NCBI RefSeq assembly: GCF_000819885.1
Contig: NZ_CDBO01000068.1
Span: forward strand, 100,178 to 164,177
Source of the DNA: Aeromonas fluvialis
Lineage (GTDB): Bacteria > Pseudomonadota > Gammaproteobacteria > Enterobacterales > Aeromonadaceae
Reading direction: 5' to 3'
Length of the DNA: 64,000 bases
Within the stretch, counting starts at the first letter, position 1. Each line of letters starts with the position of its first letter. Of the stretch, positions 28,686 through 37,575 are shown piece by piece. The notes under the pieces are model-generated. The model made no database searches and had not been told where the DNA came from. It saw nothing but the letters and a program-made list of their open reading frames with translations. Position numbers and translations under genes: made by a program.

Positions 28686-29900
28686 TCAGTGATGAGCCCA
28701 TTCGACCGTGTTCAGATCAACGCCATCCTTGTACATCTCCCACAGGGGGGACATCTCGCGTAGGCGACCGATGGAGTCACGAATAAGCTTGACCGCGTAG
28801 TCGATCTCTTCTTCGGTGGTAAAGCGACCCATGCTGAAACGGATGGAACTGTGTGCCAGCTCGTCGTTCAGGCCCAGCGCACGCAACACATAGGAAGGTT
28901 CCAGGCTGGCGGAGGTACAGGCAGATCCGGAAGAGACGGCCAAATCTTTCAGCGCCATGATGAGGGATTCCCCTTCCACATAGGCAAAGCTGACGTTGAG
29001 GTTGCCCGGAACACGCTGCTCCAGATCGCCATTGATGTAGACGGCTTCAATATCCTTGATGCCATTCCACAGACGCTGACGCAGTGCCATAATTCGCTGG
29101 CCTTCACTCACCATCTCTTCCTTGGCGATGCGGAAAGCTTCGCCCATCCCGACAATCTGGTGGGTCGGCAGAGTACCGGAACGCATGCCGCGCTCATGAC
29201 CACCACCATGCATCTGGGCTTCCAGACGAACGCGGGGTTTACGGCGCACAAACAGCGCACCGATCCCTTTCGGGCCATACACCTTGTGCGCAGAGACGGA
29301 GAGCAGGTCCACTTTCAGCGCCTCCACATCGACCGGGATCTTGCCCACGCTCTGAACGGCATCCACGTGCAGCAAAATCTTGCGGGAACGGCACAGCTCG
29401 CCGATGGCGGCAATGTTCTGAACCACGCCGATTTCGTTGTTCACATGCATGATGCTGACCAGGATGGTGTCATCACGCATGGCGTTTTCGATCATCTCGA
29501 TAGTGAACAGGCCGTTGGGCATCGGCTCAAGATAGGTCACCTCGAACCCTTCACGCTCCAGCTGCCGACAGGTATCGAGCACCGCCTTGTGTTCGGTCTT
29601 GGAGGTGATGATGTGCTTGCCCTTGCTGGCATAGAAGTGGGCAACACCCTTGATGGCCAGGTTATTGGATTCGGTCGCACCGGAAGTGAAGACGATCTCG
29701 CGGGGATCAGCACCGATCAGATCTGCCACTTGATTACGGGCCAGATCGACCGCCTCTTCGGCTTGCCAGCCAAAGCGGTGAGAACGGGAGGCCGGATTGC
29801 CGAACAGGCCATCCATGGTGAGACACTGCATCATTTTTTCTGCGACACGCGGGTCCACCGGACAGGTTGCCGAATAATCAAGGTAAATAGGCAGTTTCAT
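28686..29900 (-). CDS. iscS: Cysteine desulfurase IscS
   Basis: 404 residues, as in E. coli. PLP enzyme with the Schiff-base Lys in [12 protein letters not shown] and the persulfide Cys in [13 protein letters not shown]. It takes sulfur from cysteine for Fe-S clusters, thiamine and tRNA thiolation. I chose [16 protein letters not shown], preceded by GGAG; the longest frame adds 9 codons. Confidence 0.99.
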   Translation of the reverse strand: MKLPIYLDYSATCPVDPRVAEKMMQCLTMDGLFGNPASRSHRFGWQAEEAVDLARNQVADLIGADPREIVFTSGATESNNLAIKGVAHFYASKGKHIITSKTEHKAVLDTCRQLEREGFEVTYLEPMPNGLFTIEMIENAMRDDTILVSIMHVNNEIGVVQNIAAIGELCRSRKILLHVDAVQSVGKIPVDVEALKVDLLSVSAHKVYGPKGIGALFVRRKPRVRLEAQMHGGGHERGMRSGTLPTHQIVGMGEAFRIAKEEMVSEGQRIMALRQRLWNGIKDIEAVYINGDLEQRVPGNLNVSFAYVEGESLIMALKDLAVSSGSACTSASLEPSYVLRALGLNDELAHSSIRFSMGRFTTEEEIDYAVKLIRDSIGRLREMSPLWEMYKDGVDLNTVEWAHH

Positions 29901-29951
29901 GTTTTTCTCCGTCACAGTCCGGGTCATAGCGTCCCGCTGTGGAAAGCACGT

Positions 29952-30455
29952 TTATAGTTGGACTTTCAAGCTCACATCGCCGTGTTCTGCCCGATCAACC
30001 AGGGACAACACGGTCTTCATTTGTTGATCTTGCTTGCCGGCAATCCGGCGCACATCGGCCTGGAGCACCAGCTCGGCCAGGGTGATATCGCCAAGGAAGC
30101 TAGAGATCCGCTCACTCAAGTCACGCCACAGGGAGTGGGTCAGGCACTGGGTGCCGCCGTGGCAGCCGCCCTTGCCGAGACACTTGGTGGCATCAACCGA
30201 TTCATCCACCGCGGTGATCACCTGACCGACCGAGATTTCGTCCGGAGCCAGACCAAGGCGATAACCACCGCCCGGACCACGCACACTGCTCACCAGACCA
30301 TTCTTGCGCAGGCGGGCAAACAGCTGTTCGAGATAGGACAAGGAGATACCCTGGCGCTCGGAAATATCGGCAAGGGGGACGGGCCCCTGCTCTGCATGCA
30401 GTGCCACGTCGAGCATGGCGGTTACAGCGTAACGTCCTTTTGAAGTCAGTCTCAT
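29952..30455 (-). CDS. iscR: Fe-S cluster regulator IscR
   Basis: 167 residues (E. coli 162). Rrf2-family winged helix with the cluster ligands Cys-x5-Cys-x5-Cys-x2-His in [17 protein letters not shown]. The [2Fe-2S] form represses the isc operon; apo-IscR controls other genes. The start [15 protein letters not shown] fits the family. An IscR operator lies 46 nt upstream. Confidence 0.98.
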   Translation of the reverse strand: MRLTSKGRYAVTAMLDVALHAEQGPVPLADISERQGISLSYLEQLFARLRKNGLVSSVRGPGGGYRLGLAPDEISVGQVITAVDESVDATKCLGKGGCHGGTQCLTHSLWRDLSERISSFLGDITLAELVLQADVRRIAGKQDQQMKTVLSLVDRAEHGDVSLKVQL

Positions 30456-30500
30456 GTGCCTTACCGTCTTGCGAAGCAATTTAATGGGGCACATGGTCAC

Positions 30501-30525
30501 ATACCCGACCAAACCAGTCAAGTAT
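30501..30525 (-). promoter_or_regulatory. IscR type 1 operator at the isc promoter
   Basis: Minus strand ATACTTGACT-GGTTT-GGTCGGGTAT matches the E. coli type 1 IscR consensus at most positions. The TTGACT inside it (30516-30521) can serve as the -35, so holo-IscR binding would block RNA polymerase. A clear -10 is not resolved. Confidence 0.8.
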
Positions 30526-30547
30526 ATAGTTGAGTAAAACAGTCGGA

Positions 30548-31270
30548 TTAATCCGGCGCCCGCGTTTTCTGCACCGAGGTCAAAATCCCCCGCAGAATAT
30601 TGAGTTCTGCCGCTTCCGGTCTAGCTCGATTGAACAGCCGACGCAGCTTGCTCATCACATGGCCCGGATGATCATCGGCAATGAAACCGGTCTTCATCAG
30701 GGTCTGTTCCAGGTGTTGATAGAACCCTTCCAGCTGGGCGGCACTCGGATAGGCCATCTCATCTTCAGGCTCGATGGCCTGCCCTTGCAACCAGTGCATC
30801 CGCACTTCATAGCAGAGGGTTTGCACCGCCATGGCGAGATTGAGGGAGCTGTAATCGGGATTGGCCGGAATGGCCACGTGGTAGTGGCACTTTTGCAATT
30901 CGTCATTGGTGAGACCGGTGCGTTCACGGCCAAACACCAAGGCGACCGGATGCTGCATCGCTTCACTCACCAACTTCTCCCCCGCTTCACGGGGGTCGAG
31001 CATGGGCCAGCTCAATGTGCGGGAACGCGCGCTGGTGCCGATCACCAGACCACAGTCAGCGATCGCTTCATGCAACGTCGGGACGATACGGGCATTGGCA
31101 AGCACATCGCTGGCACCTGCCGCCAGGGCGAAGGCATTGTCATCCGGCAAAGCTTGCGGATCAACCAATACCAGTTGGGTCAACCCCATGGTCTTCATGG
31201 CACGTGCCGCAGACCCCATGTTGCCGGTATGAGAGGTGTTTACCAAAACGATACGAATCTGATCCAACAT
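30548..31270 (-). CDS. trmJ: tRNA (Cm32/Um32) methyltransferase TrmJ
   Basis: 240 residues. SPOUT-class methyltransferase with the knotted SAM site ([45 protein letters not shown]). It 2'-O-methylates position 32 of several tRNAs. It lies directly upstream of the iscR promoter in the same direction, as in E. coli. Confidence 0.97.
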   Translation of the reverse strand: MLDQIRIVLVNTSHTGNMGSAARAMKTMGLTQLVLVDPQALPDDNAFALAAGASDVLANARIVPTLHEAIADCGLVIGTSARSRTLSWPMLDPREAGEKLVSEAMQHPVALVFGRERTGLTNDELQKCHYHVAIPANPDYSSLNLAMAVQTLCYEVRMHWLQGQAIEPEDEMAYPSAAQLEGFYQHLEQTLMKTGFIADDHPGHVMSKLRRLFNRARPEAAELNILRGILTSVQKTRAPD

Positions 31271-31457
31271 GCCCAGTCAATCTTCAGTCAAAAATAGCGT
31301 GCGATTGTAACATAGGAGAACGCTATTTTGGCACCGTAAAAGGCAAGCCATTTCAGCACAAAACTACCCGTTTGTATAACAAACCGGCATGAGGGAAAGG
31401 TGAGAGGGAAACTAGACTTGAAGGATATCCGGTTAACGGTACAGGAGACACAACACC

Positions 31458-31874
31458 ATGCTTCCTCCCTTTATCTATGAGAGATTGCCCAGCCTCTACC
31501 TGCTGGCGGCCGTAGCCATCATTACGTTGAATGAACAGCCCCTGCTCTGGTTTGCAGGCGCCTTATTGTTTATCGCCGGAGCGGTGACCTGGATGATGCG
31601 CTCCAGTTACCGGCGTACAGACCTGATTATCTTTCCGAGCAAACGCTGGCTACAGCCCGAGTGGCTGTATGAAGCGCAGCCCTTTATCTGGTTGGCTGTG
31701 GGGCTGGCCATGTCACAGCTGCCCGCCCCTACAGCCATCATTGCCTTGGTGCCCTGTCTGTGGGCCTGTCGTTGCCTCTGGGCACGGCACCATTATCGCC
31801 GCCATGCCCACGGCGTGATTGCCCACTTAAGACGGGATCCCGCCCGGCGCCGTCTGCAACGGGGCCTGCGCTGA
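31458..31874 (+). CDS. Small membrane protein, unknown
   Basis: 138 residues with three or four hydrophobic segments (LYLLAAVAIITL, LLWFAGALLFIAGAVTWMM, PFIWLAVGLAMSQLPA, IIALVPCLWACRCLW) and an Arg/His-rich cytoplasmic tail. AGGAGA lies 9 nt before the ATG. I recognise no family. Its last 48 nt overlap the 3' end of ubiT on the other strand. The 187 nt upstream, to trmJ, hold nothing I can identify beyond the ribosome site. Confidence 0.75.
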   Translation: MLPPFIYERLPSLYLLAAVAIITLNEQPLLWFAGALLFIAGAVTWMMRSSYRRTDLIIFPSKRWLQPEWLYEAQPFIWLAVGLAMSQLPAPTAIIALVPCLWACRCLWARHHYRRHAHGVIAHLRRDPARRRLQRGLR

Positions 31875-32360
31875 CTCGGTGCGGGCGCGTTCGATAAACG
31901 TCGCCAGATCCATCAGGGGATACTTCATCAGGCTCGGCAAGCCATCGAGATCCAGACTGTCCATCAGGTTTTTCACCTCAAGGCCCAGTTCGGTATCCCC
32001 TTCTATCTTCAGCTTGCGCTGGAAGAAAAGCGAATCCGGATCCTCTTTGCGACCGGCAATCAGGATCAGGTCGTTGGCGGTACCGCTGAAGCAGACATCG
32101 GCCTTGTCACACTCACGAGCCACCACCAGCTGGCCGCTCTGCTCACTGATAAACCAGCACAGCTCCAGATCAGAGACTTCGACTTTCAGCCACTTGTCGG
32201 CCAGAAACTCGAAATCGCCATCTTCGATGGCCTCTTTGAAGACCTGGGCCAGCAAGCTCTCCATCAACTGCTTTTGCAGATTGAAGGGAACCAACTTGAG
32301 GGGATGGCGCAAAAAGCGCGGAGCCTGTTCTACCAGGCGACGTTGCAGTTGTTGAAACAC
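31827..32360 (-). CDS. ubiT: Anaerobic ubiquinone biosynthesis accessory protein UbiT
   Basis: 177 residues (E. coli YhbT 174). SCP2 lipid-binding fold; the conserved stretches DPDSLFFQRKLKIEGDTELG and VKNLMDSLDLD match the family. It works with UbiU and UbiV in oxygen-independent ubiquinone synthesis. I chose GTG 32360 because AAGGAG lies 7 nt upstream and the N-terminus then aligns with E. coli; the open frame runs 34 codons further up without support. Divergent from ubiUV. Confidence 0.9.
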   Translation of the reverse strand: MFQQLQRRLVEQAPRFLRHPLKLVPFNLQKQLMESLLAQVFKEAIEDGDFEFLADKWLKVEVSDLELCWFISEQSGQLVVARECDKADVCFSGTANDLILIAGRKEDPDSLFFQRKLKIEGDTELGLEVKNLMDSLDLDGLPSLMKYPLMDLATFIERARTESAQAPLQTAPGGIPS

Positions 32361-32548
32361 GATAGACTCCTTTTTTGCGCATTCAAACACAGGGAGAGTG
32401 GCAAGATCCTGTTGGAAATCAAACTTGTGGAGAGTTACCTCAAGAAGGGTAAAGCCACACAAAGCTGCCTCAGGTCAAAAAGCGGAAGTGCATGGCTGCA
32501 TACAATCAGGGCTCGTTTGCCCTTCATATGCACTCTCGGAGCGTACCA

Positions 32549-33544
32549 ATGGAATTACTCTGTCCGGCAGGCAGTTTGCCGGCACTGAAAACCGCAGTGG
32601 ATAACGGGGCCGATGCCGTTTATATCGGTTTCAAGGATGACACCAATGCCCGCCACTTTGCCGGTCTCAACTTTACCGACAGCAAACTGGAGAAGGCAGT
32701 GGATTATGTGCATCAACATGGTCGCAAGCTGCATATCGCCATCAACACCTTTGCCCATCCCGGGGCGGATGCACGCTGGAAACAGGCAGTGGATCGCGGT
32801 GTGGCACTCGGCGCCGATGCGCTGATCATCGCAGATCTGGCGGTACTGGAATATGCCAGCCGCCACTATCCCGAGATGGAGCTTCATGTCTCGGTTCAGG
32901 CCAGCGCCACCAATGCCGCCGCCATTCGCTTCTATCAGCAGCAATTCAATGTCACCCGAGTGGTGCTGCCCCGGGTGCTCTCCATGCATCAGGTCAAGCA
33001 ACTGGCTCGCGAAACCGACGTAGGCCTTGAGGTGTTCGCCTTTGGCAGCCTCTGCATAATGGCCGAGGGACGCTGCTACCTCTCTTCCTACATGACTGGC
33101 GAGAGCCCCAACACCGTCGGCGCCTGCTCACCGGCCAAGTTCGTCCGCTGGGAAGAGACCCAGAATGGCCTCGAGTCACGGCTCAACGAAGTGCTGATCG
33201 ACCGCTACGGCCCGGGTGAAAATGCCGGCTATCCGACCCTCTGCAAGGGGCGTTTCGACGTGGATGGCCAGACCTACCATGCATTGGAAGAGCCGACCAG
33301 TCTCAATACCCTTGGCCTGTTGCCCGAGCTGTTCAAGACCGGGATCCAGTCGGTCAAGATTGAAGGGCGCCAGCGCAGCCCCGCCTATGTGGAGCAAGTG
33401 ACCAAGGTCTGGCGTGCGGCCATCGATGCCTATCAGGCCAATCCCGAGGCCTATCAGGTCAAAGCAGAGTGGGATGCCCAGCTCGCCCGCGTCTCAGAAG
33501 GTAGCCAGACTACCCTCGGCGCCTATCATCGTCAGTGGCAATAA
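32549..33544 (+). CDS. ubiU: Anaerobic ubiquinone hydroxylation protein UbiU
   Basis: 331 residues, the same length as E. coli YhbU. U32 peptidase-like family with start MELLCPAGSLPALK (CGGAG 9 nt upstream; an earlier in-frame ATG gives an unsupported extension). Cys around FGSLCIMAEGRCYLS, TVGACSPAK and YPTLCKGRF are the expected [4Fe-4S] ligands. With UbiV it hydroxylates the ubiquinone ring without oxygen, using prephenate as the oxygen donor. Confidence 0.96.
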   Translation: MELLCPAGSLPALKTAVDNGADAVYIGFKDDTNARHFAGLNFTDSKLEKAVDYVHQHGRKLHIAINTFAHPGADARWKQAVDRGVALGADALIIADLAVLEYASRHYPEMELHVSVQASATNAAAIRFYQQQFNVTRVVLPRVLSMHQVKQLARETDVGLEVFAFGSLCIMAEGRCYLSSYMTGESPNTVGACSPAKFVRWEETQNGLESRLNEVLIDRYGPGENAGYPTLCKGRFDVDGQTYHALEEPTSLNTLGLLPELFKTGIQSVKIEGRQRSPAYVEQVTKVWRAAIDAYQANPEAYQVKAEWDAQLARVSEGSQTTLGAYHRQWQ

Positions 33545-33556
33545 GGAGCCCACAGC

Positions 33557-34429
33557 ATGCAATTCTCTCTCGGGCCTCTGCTCTTCTACTGGTCCAAGGC
33601 CGATACCGAGGCTTTTTACCATGCCGCGGCCAACAGTCAGGCCGACATCATCTATCTGGGTGAAACGGTCTGCAGCAAACGCCGCGAGCTCAAGGTCGAT
33701 AACTGGATCCAGCTCGCTCGTGACGTGGCCTGCTCAGGCAAACAGACGGTGCTCTCTACCCTGGCGCTTATCTCCGCCCCCTCCGAACTCAAAGAGGTGA
33801 AGCGGCTGGTCGACAACGGCGATCTGCTGGTCGAAGCCAACGATCTCGGTACGGTGCAACTCGCCTGGGAGGCAGGCATCCCCTTTGTCTGCGGCCCCGC
33901 CATCAACGCCTATAACGCCGATGTGCTGCGCATGCTGCTCAAACAGGGGATGAAACGCTGGGTCATGCCGGTGGAGCTCTCCCGTGACTGGCTGATCCAG
34001 CTCAATCAGGATCTGGGCCCCCTGCGCGACCAATTTGAGGTAGAGGTGTTTGCCTACGGCCATCTGCCGCTCGCCTACTCGGCGCGCTGCTTCACCGCCC
34101 GCTCCCTCGACAAACCCAAGGACAACTGCGAGCTCGCCTGCATCAACTACCCCACCGGGCGACTGGCCAACAGCCGCGAGGGACAACGGGTGTTCAATCT
34201 CAACGGGATCCAGACCCAGTCTGGCTACTGCTATAACCTGGGTAACGAGCTGGCAGAGATGGCGGGGCTGGTGGATGTGGTCAGGCTGTCGCCGCAAGGG
34301 ATGGAGACGCTGGAGATGCTGGCCCGCTTCAAAGCCAACCAGCAGGGCCAGGCTCCCCTCTCCCTGCAGTCAGGGAGTGACTGCAACGGCTACTGGCGCC
34401 AGATACCGGGTATGAGTCTGGTGGAGTAA
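33557..34429 (+). CDS. ubiV: Anaerobic ubiquinone hydroxylation protein UbiV
   Basis: 290 residues (E. coli YhbV 292). U32-like fold with Cys in GETVCSKRRELK, YSARCFTARS and DNCELACINYP for a [4Fe-4S] cluster. Forms a complex with UbiU, encoded 12 nt upstream. AAGGAG lies 8 nt before the start. Confidence 0.95.
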   Translation: MQFSLGPLLFYWSKADTEAFYHAAANSQADIIYLGETVCSKRRELKVDNWIQLARDVACSGKQTVLSTLALISAPSELKEVKRLVDNGDLLVEANDLGTVQLAWEAGIPFVCGPAINAYNADVLRMLLKQGMKRWVMPVELSRDWLIQLNQDLGPLRDQFEVEVFAYGHLPLAYSARCFTARSLDKPKDNCELACINYPTGRLANSREGQRVFNLNGIQTQSGYCYNLGNELAEMAGLVDVVRLSPQGMETLEMLARFKANQQGQAPLSLQSGSDCNGYWRQIPGMSLVE

Positions 34430-34661
34430 GCCCAAGGGCAAGATAGAAAATAATCGGGAATAGAAAGGGGGCCATGATGGCTAATGCCAGTCATTTAAGC
34501 AATTTTGTGACTAGATATTAGAGATTTTGAATATCAAGAACGGCGCCATGGTTAAGGGGTCAATGTAGCTCCAACCCTTGCCTTGACTGGCTTGCAATAA
34601 AAAGGTTCTGCGCATTATCGCGGGCAAAGAGAGGATTGACAGTCAGGGACTCTGGTAAATT

Positions 34662-35165
34662 GGGTTCTTCGCGGAATCGTGGGGAAGTGAGAGTTGACAG
34701 ACAGGGCCGAGGTATACTGGTCGTCGCCAAACACACCAACCCCTGAGCCCTGCTGTCACCATGCATCCTATCGATCTTGCCGCTTTTTGGCCAGGCTACG
34801 CTGTCGTAGCCAGCCACCAAGATACCAAAACACCCTCACGCTAGAGCCGCTCAGCACTGAGCTTCCACGCTGCGGTCGCTGTCTTGAGCCAAGCCCCCTG
34901 ACCCATGATCGCCGTATCCGTCTTATACGGGATCGCGATCTGCTCGATCAGCGTGTCCAATTACAGGTGCCTGTCCGCCGCGTGGACTGCCTGAACTGTG
35001 GTCGTGTTACTGAGCACATCGACTGGCTCGCCCCCCTCATCACGCCTGACCCAGAGGTTGCGAACGTGAGTCGAGGCCTTGCTGCAGATGCTACCGCTAA
35101 GTCATATCAGTCGCCTCACCGGGCCCACTGGCACACTATCAAGGCCATCGACAAGCGCCGCCTAC
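34662..35165 (+). mobile_element. Decayed ISL3-type insertion sequence fragment
   Basis: GGGTTCTTCGCGGAAT at 34662 resembles an ISL3-family left end, and a broken transposase follows. No matching right end is found before the tRNA-Ser gene, so the element is truncated near 35165. The preceding 34430-34661 contains no gene I can support. Direct-repeat-like GATTGACAG / GTTGACAG stretches near 34634 and 34691 may be relics of rearrangement. Confidence 0.55.
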
Positions 35166-35221
35166 ACTTTTTTGGGGTTCGGCATAATGGCCATTTTGTA
35201 CCACCTTTTTGGCCCTCCTGA
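34761..35221 (+). pseudogene. ISL3-family transposase fragment, frameshifted and truncated
   Basis: The N-terminus (MHPIDLAAFWPGY) reads in one frame until a TAG at 34842, and the continuation (LTLEPLSTELPRCGRC) is in another frame, so about one base was gained or lost near 34830. The zinc ribbon CGRC...CLNC and the RRVDCLNCGRV stretch are typical of ISL3 transposase N-termini. The later HWHTIKAIDKRRL matches the helix-turn-helix region but follows a scrambled segment, and the DDE catalytic domain is missing. It cannot encode an active transposase. Confidence 0.75.
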
Positions 35222-35287
35222 CAAAATGACAGGGGGCAAAGTGTGAACGAAACACCACTAAAACCAGCAAGTTACTGACGCAAAAGA

Positions 35288-35314
35288 AAAACCCCAACCA
35301 TCAAGGTCGGGGTT
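35288..35314 (-). terminator. tRNA-Ser terminator
   Basis: Minus strand AAACCCCGACC-TTGAT-GGTTGGGGTTT with one G-T pair, followed by TTCTTTT. Confidence 0.85.
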
Positions 35315-35321
35315 TACTGTT

Positions 35322-35409
35322 TGGCGGTGAGGGAGGGATTCGAACCCTCGATACGTTGCCGTATACACACTTTCCAGGCGTGCTCCTTCAGCCACTCGGA
35401 CACCTCACC
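35322..35409 (-). tRNA. tRNA-Ser (anticodon GGA)
   Basis: 88 nt including an encoded CCA. The acceptor stem GGTGAGG / CCTCACC has 7 perfect pairs with discriminator G. The anticodon loop is CTGGAAA with GGA at 35373-35375 (plus-strand TCC). A long variable arm marks a class II tRNA, and GGTTCGAATCC forms the T loop. It decodes UCC and UCU. Confidence 0.97.
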
Positions 35410-35481
35410 AAATTTTGTTCTGCGGTTTAACGTGTTCAGCCAACACGGTGTTCACTGCGCTGTTGCGCTGGAACGGGGCGT

Positions 35482-35510
35482 AATTTATGGGAAAGCCCCG
35501 CCCGCGTCAA
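35482..35510 (-). promoter_or_regulatory. tRNA-Ser promoter with GC-rich discriminator
   Basis: Minus strand TTGACG (35505-35510), 17-bp spacer, TAAATT (35482-35487), then ACGCCCCG. A GC-rich discriminator after the -10 is the hallmark of stable-RNA promoters under stringent control. Confidence 0.65.
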
Positions 35511-35543
35511 CGGCTTTTTTCACCTGACGAACCGTTCGAACAC

Positions 35544-35999
35544 TTAATGCACAGATTCCGGTGCAACCTGGATTTCCGGCAGGTTGAGGAAGCCTGAACG
35601 TTCGCATTCGGCAACCAGTTCGTGGGTGGCGGCGATGGTGCTTTGCACGAACAGCAGGAACTGCTCGACGCTGAGTCCGGCCTTGGTAAAGACGGTGTGG
35701 CCGACCACCAGCCGCGGCAGGTTGTCATCGATGATATCGAGGAACACCTTGAGGGAGGGGTACTGCATATTGAGTCGGCCCAGTTCGGCAACCAGCGGCA
35801 GCATTGCGGAGGGGCGCACTTCCAGCTCGGAGGAGAACAGCAGGCCTTCCTCTTCCACGAAGATCCGGCTCTCCTGAATACCATCGACCGACTGCAAAGA
35901 GACAATGTGGATACCGTGACACTGGTCGCAGACATAGTGCTCGATACGAGCCTGTTGCAACCAACGCATTATCATTTCGGAGCTGGGGATATTCATCAT
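35544..35999 (-). CDS. ybjN: YbjN-family protein
   Basis: About 151 residues. Matches E. coli YbjN along its length: WLQQARIEHYVCDQCHGIH, LFSSELEVRPSAMLPL and the FLDIIDDNLPRLVV core. The Cys-x2-Cys is conserved. YbjN has a type III-chaperone-like fold and affects motility, biofilm and stress responses in E. coli; its molecular role is unsettled. Start is uncertain between two adjacent ATGs (35999, 35996) and a GTG at 36005; none has a strong ribosome site. Divergent from the QEGLA gene. Confidence 0.85.
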   Translation of the reverse strand: MMNIPSSEMIMRWLQQARIEHYVCDQCHGIHIVSLQSVDGIQESRIFVEEEGLLFSSELEVRPSAMLPLVAELGRLNMQYPSLKVFLDIIDDNLPRLVVGHTVFTKAGLSVEQFLLFVQSTIAATHELVAECERSGFLNLPEIQVAPESVH

Positions 36000-36157
36000 T
36001 TCCACGACAAGATGGGGATCAAGGGGCGCAGTCTAAACCAATTTGCTATCAACAAAAAGCACGCCAACCCGATAACCATGCGGCTCGCTTCTTTTTGGCA
36101 AGCGCTATGCATATACTCAGCCAAATCCACGACGACGCTTGCCCCACAGGGGGCCCC

Positions 36158-37495
36158 ATGACCATCCAAGAAAAGTATCGCCTTCATCTGAAATCACTCT
36201 CGGATGAGTTGCTCGCTCTGCAAAAGCCCATCCGCATTCTGGATGCCATCAAGTGGCCACGCCATCTGCAAGAGCGCTTTCTGGCAAGCGGTGGCAGAGA
36301 GCTGCCCGCTATCGACAGGCACTTTTATGATGCCCTCCCCCTTGGCTTCGATCCGCGCAACAAATATCTGGAGCTCAAGGAGCTGCGGGACCGGATCCGC
36401 AGAAAGCTGGGGCCGCAGGACGATCTTGGCCGGATCCTGCAAGAGACGGTCGATCAGTACATGGTGGTGATCGAGATGCTGCGCCAGCGCGGCCAACCCG
36501 ATTTTCAGCGTTACAGCCAGCTGCTTTATGGCTCAGCCAGCGATCACCTGCGTGGGGATCGCAAGACTCTCAAGGAGCTTGGCGCCCGCCTGTGCGATAT
36601 ATTCTCTCTGCCCGGTGCGCGGCATCTGGTGCGTCCCTACCCCAAGGAGTTTGAAGGAGAAGCCGCGGTCGCCAAACTGCAGGGCAAGCTGTCGAGCTAC
36701 TTCAGTGACGGCACGGTGCAGGTGAAGCTGAGCGATGGGATTGTCTCCGACGCCGCGGCCGGTGGTGACTATATCAAGCTCAACTCCCACGCCCGTTTCT
36801 CCGAGCTGGACTTGCAGGTGCTGGAGGTACACGAAGGATGGGTCCATGTCGGCACCACCCTCAACGGTCGTCAGCAGCCCTATGCTACCTGGCTGAGCGC
36901 CGGTTCACCGCGGATCACCGCCTGTCAGGAGGGGCTGGCGGTATTGATTGAGACACTTACATTCAGCTCCTTTCCGGATCGGGCCAAGCGCATCTCCGAT
37001 CGGGTGATGGCCATCGACATGGCCGAGCGCGGCGCCGATTTTATCGAGGTGTTTCAGCACTTCGTGCAGCAGGGCACCAGCGAGCACGACGCCTACAAGA
37101 TCACCCAGCGGGTCTTTCGTGGCGGCATGGTGGGTGGTGGCGCCTGCTTTACCAAGGATCTCTCCTACGTGCGTGGCTATGTGGAGACGGTCAACTTTAT
37201 CCGCAGCGCCGTGCTGGAAGGGGTGCCCGAGATCCTGCCGATGCTGTTTGTCGGCAAGGTGACGCTGGATGACATTCCGGTGCTCTATCAGCACTATCTG
37301 GAGGGACTGATTGCCGCCCCTCGTTACCTGCCGCCGATGTTTCGCGATCTAACCGGGCTCTACGTCTGGTTCGGTTTTGCCTCCGGCATGTCACTGGTGG
37401 ATATCGGTCGGGTACAGCACCATTTTCGCCAGCTGTTTCAACGCCTGCCAGTCGCCGACCCCATCATTGCGCCAGTGGATATCGAGATCGACTGA
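36158..37495 (+). CDS. QEGLA-motif protein (DUF1704), putative zinc metallopeptidase
   Basis: 445 residues. It carries the family signature HEGWVH (HExxxH) and, about 30 residues on, TACQEGLAVLIE, whose Glu would be the third zinc ligand. Relatives are annotated as flavohaemoglobin expression-modulating QEGLA proteins. The same HExxxH...E arrangement is the active site of the eukaryotic MATCAP tyrosine carboxypeptidases, which belong to this superfamily. The conserved RVFRGG and KDLSYVRGY stretches support membership. ATG 36158 has AGGGGG 5 nt upstream; the open frame runs 118 codons further up over ybjN and is rejected. No signal peptide, so cytoplasmic. Peptidase activity and substrate are inferred. 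Confidence 0.85.
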   Translation: MTIQEKYRLHLKSLSDELLALQKPIRILDAIKWPRHLQERFLASGGRELPAIDRHFYDALPLGFDPRNKYLELKELRDRIRRKLGPQDDLGRILQETVDQYMVVIEMLRQRGQPDFQRYSQLLYGSASDHLRGDRKTLKELGARLCDIFSLPGARHLVRPYPKEFEGEAAVAKLQGKLSSYFSDGTVQVKLSDGIVSDAAAGGDYIKLNSHARFSELDLQVLEVHEGWVHVGTTLNGRQQPYATWLSAGSPRITACQEGLAVLIETLTFSSFPDRAKRISDRVMAIDMAERGADFIEVFQHFVQQGTSEHDAYKITQRVFRGGMVGGGACFTKDLSYVRGYVETVNFIRSAVLEGVPEILPMLFVGKVTLDDIPVLYQHYLEGLIAAPRYLPPMFRDLTGLYVWFGFASGMSLVDIGRVQHHFRQLFQRLPVADPIIAPVDIEID

Positions 37496-37523
37496 ACCAC
37501 TGCGATACCAGTTGGGGAAAAGA

Positions 37524-37550
37524 AGAAGGGCGCCAGATTGGCGCCCTTCT
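37524..37550 (-). terminator. Terminator between the QEGLA gene and tdk
   Basis: Arms AGAAGGGCGCC (37524-37534) and GGCGCCCTTCT (37540-37550) around 5 nt. The minus strand continues TCTTTTCCCC, so it mainly ends tdk, but it can also slow plus-strand transcription. Confidence 0.8.
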
Positions 37551-37575
37551 CGACTATTCAAATATCACAGTCGGG

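Noticed and set aside
32361-32548. Possible FNR box between ubiT and ubiU
   Set aside because: I looked because these genes serve anaerobic growth; ATCAA half-sites occur but no TTGAT-N4-ATCAA spacing fits.
35804-36157. N-terminal extension of the QEGLA protein
   Set aside because: It overlaps ybjN on the other strand, reads as Arg-rich noise and has no ribosome site; ATG 36158 has one.
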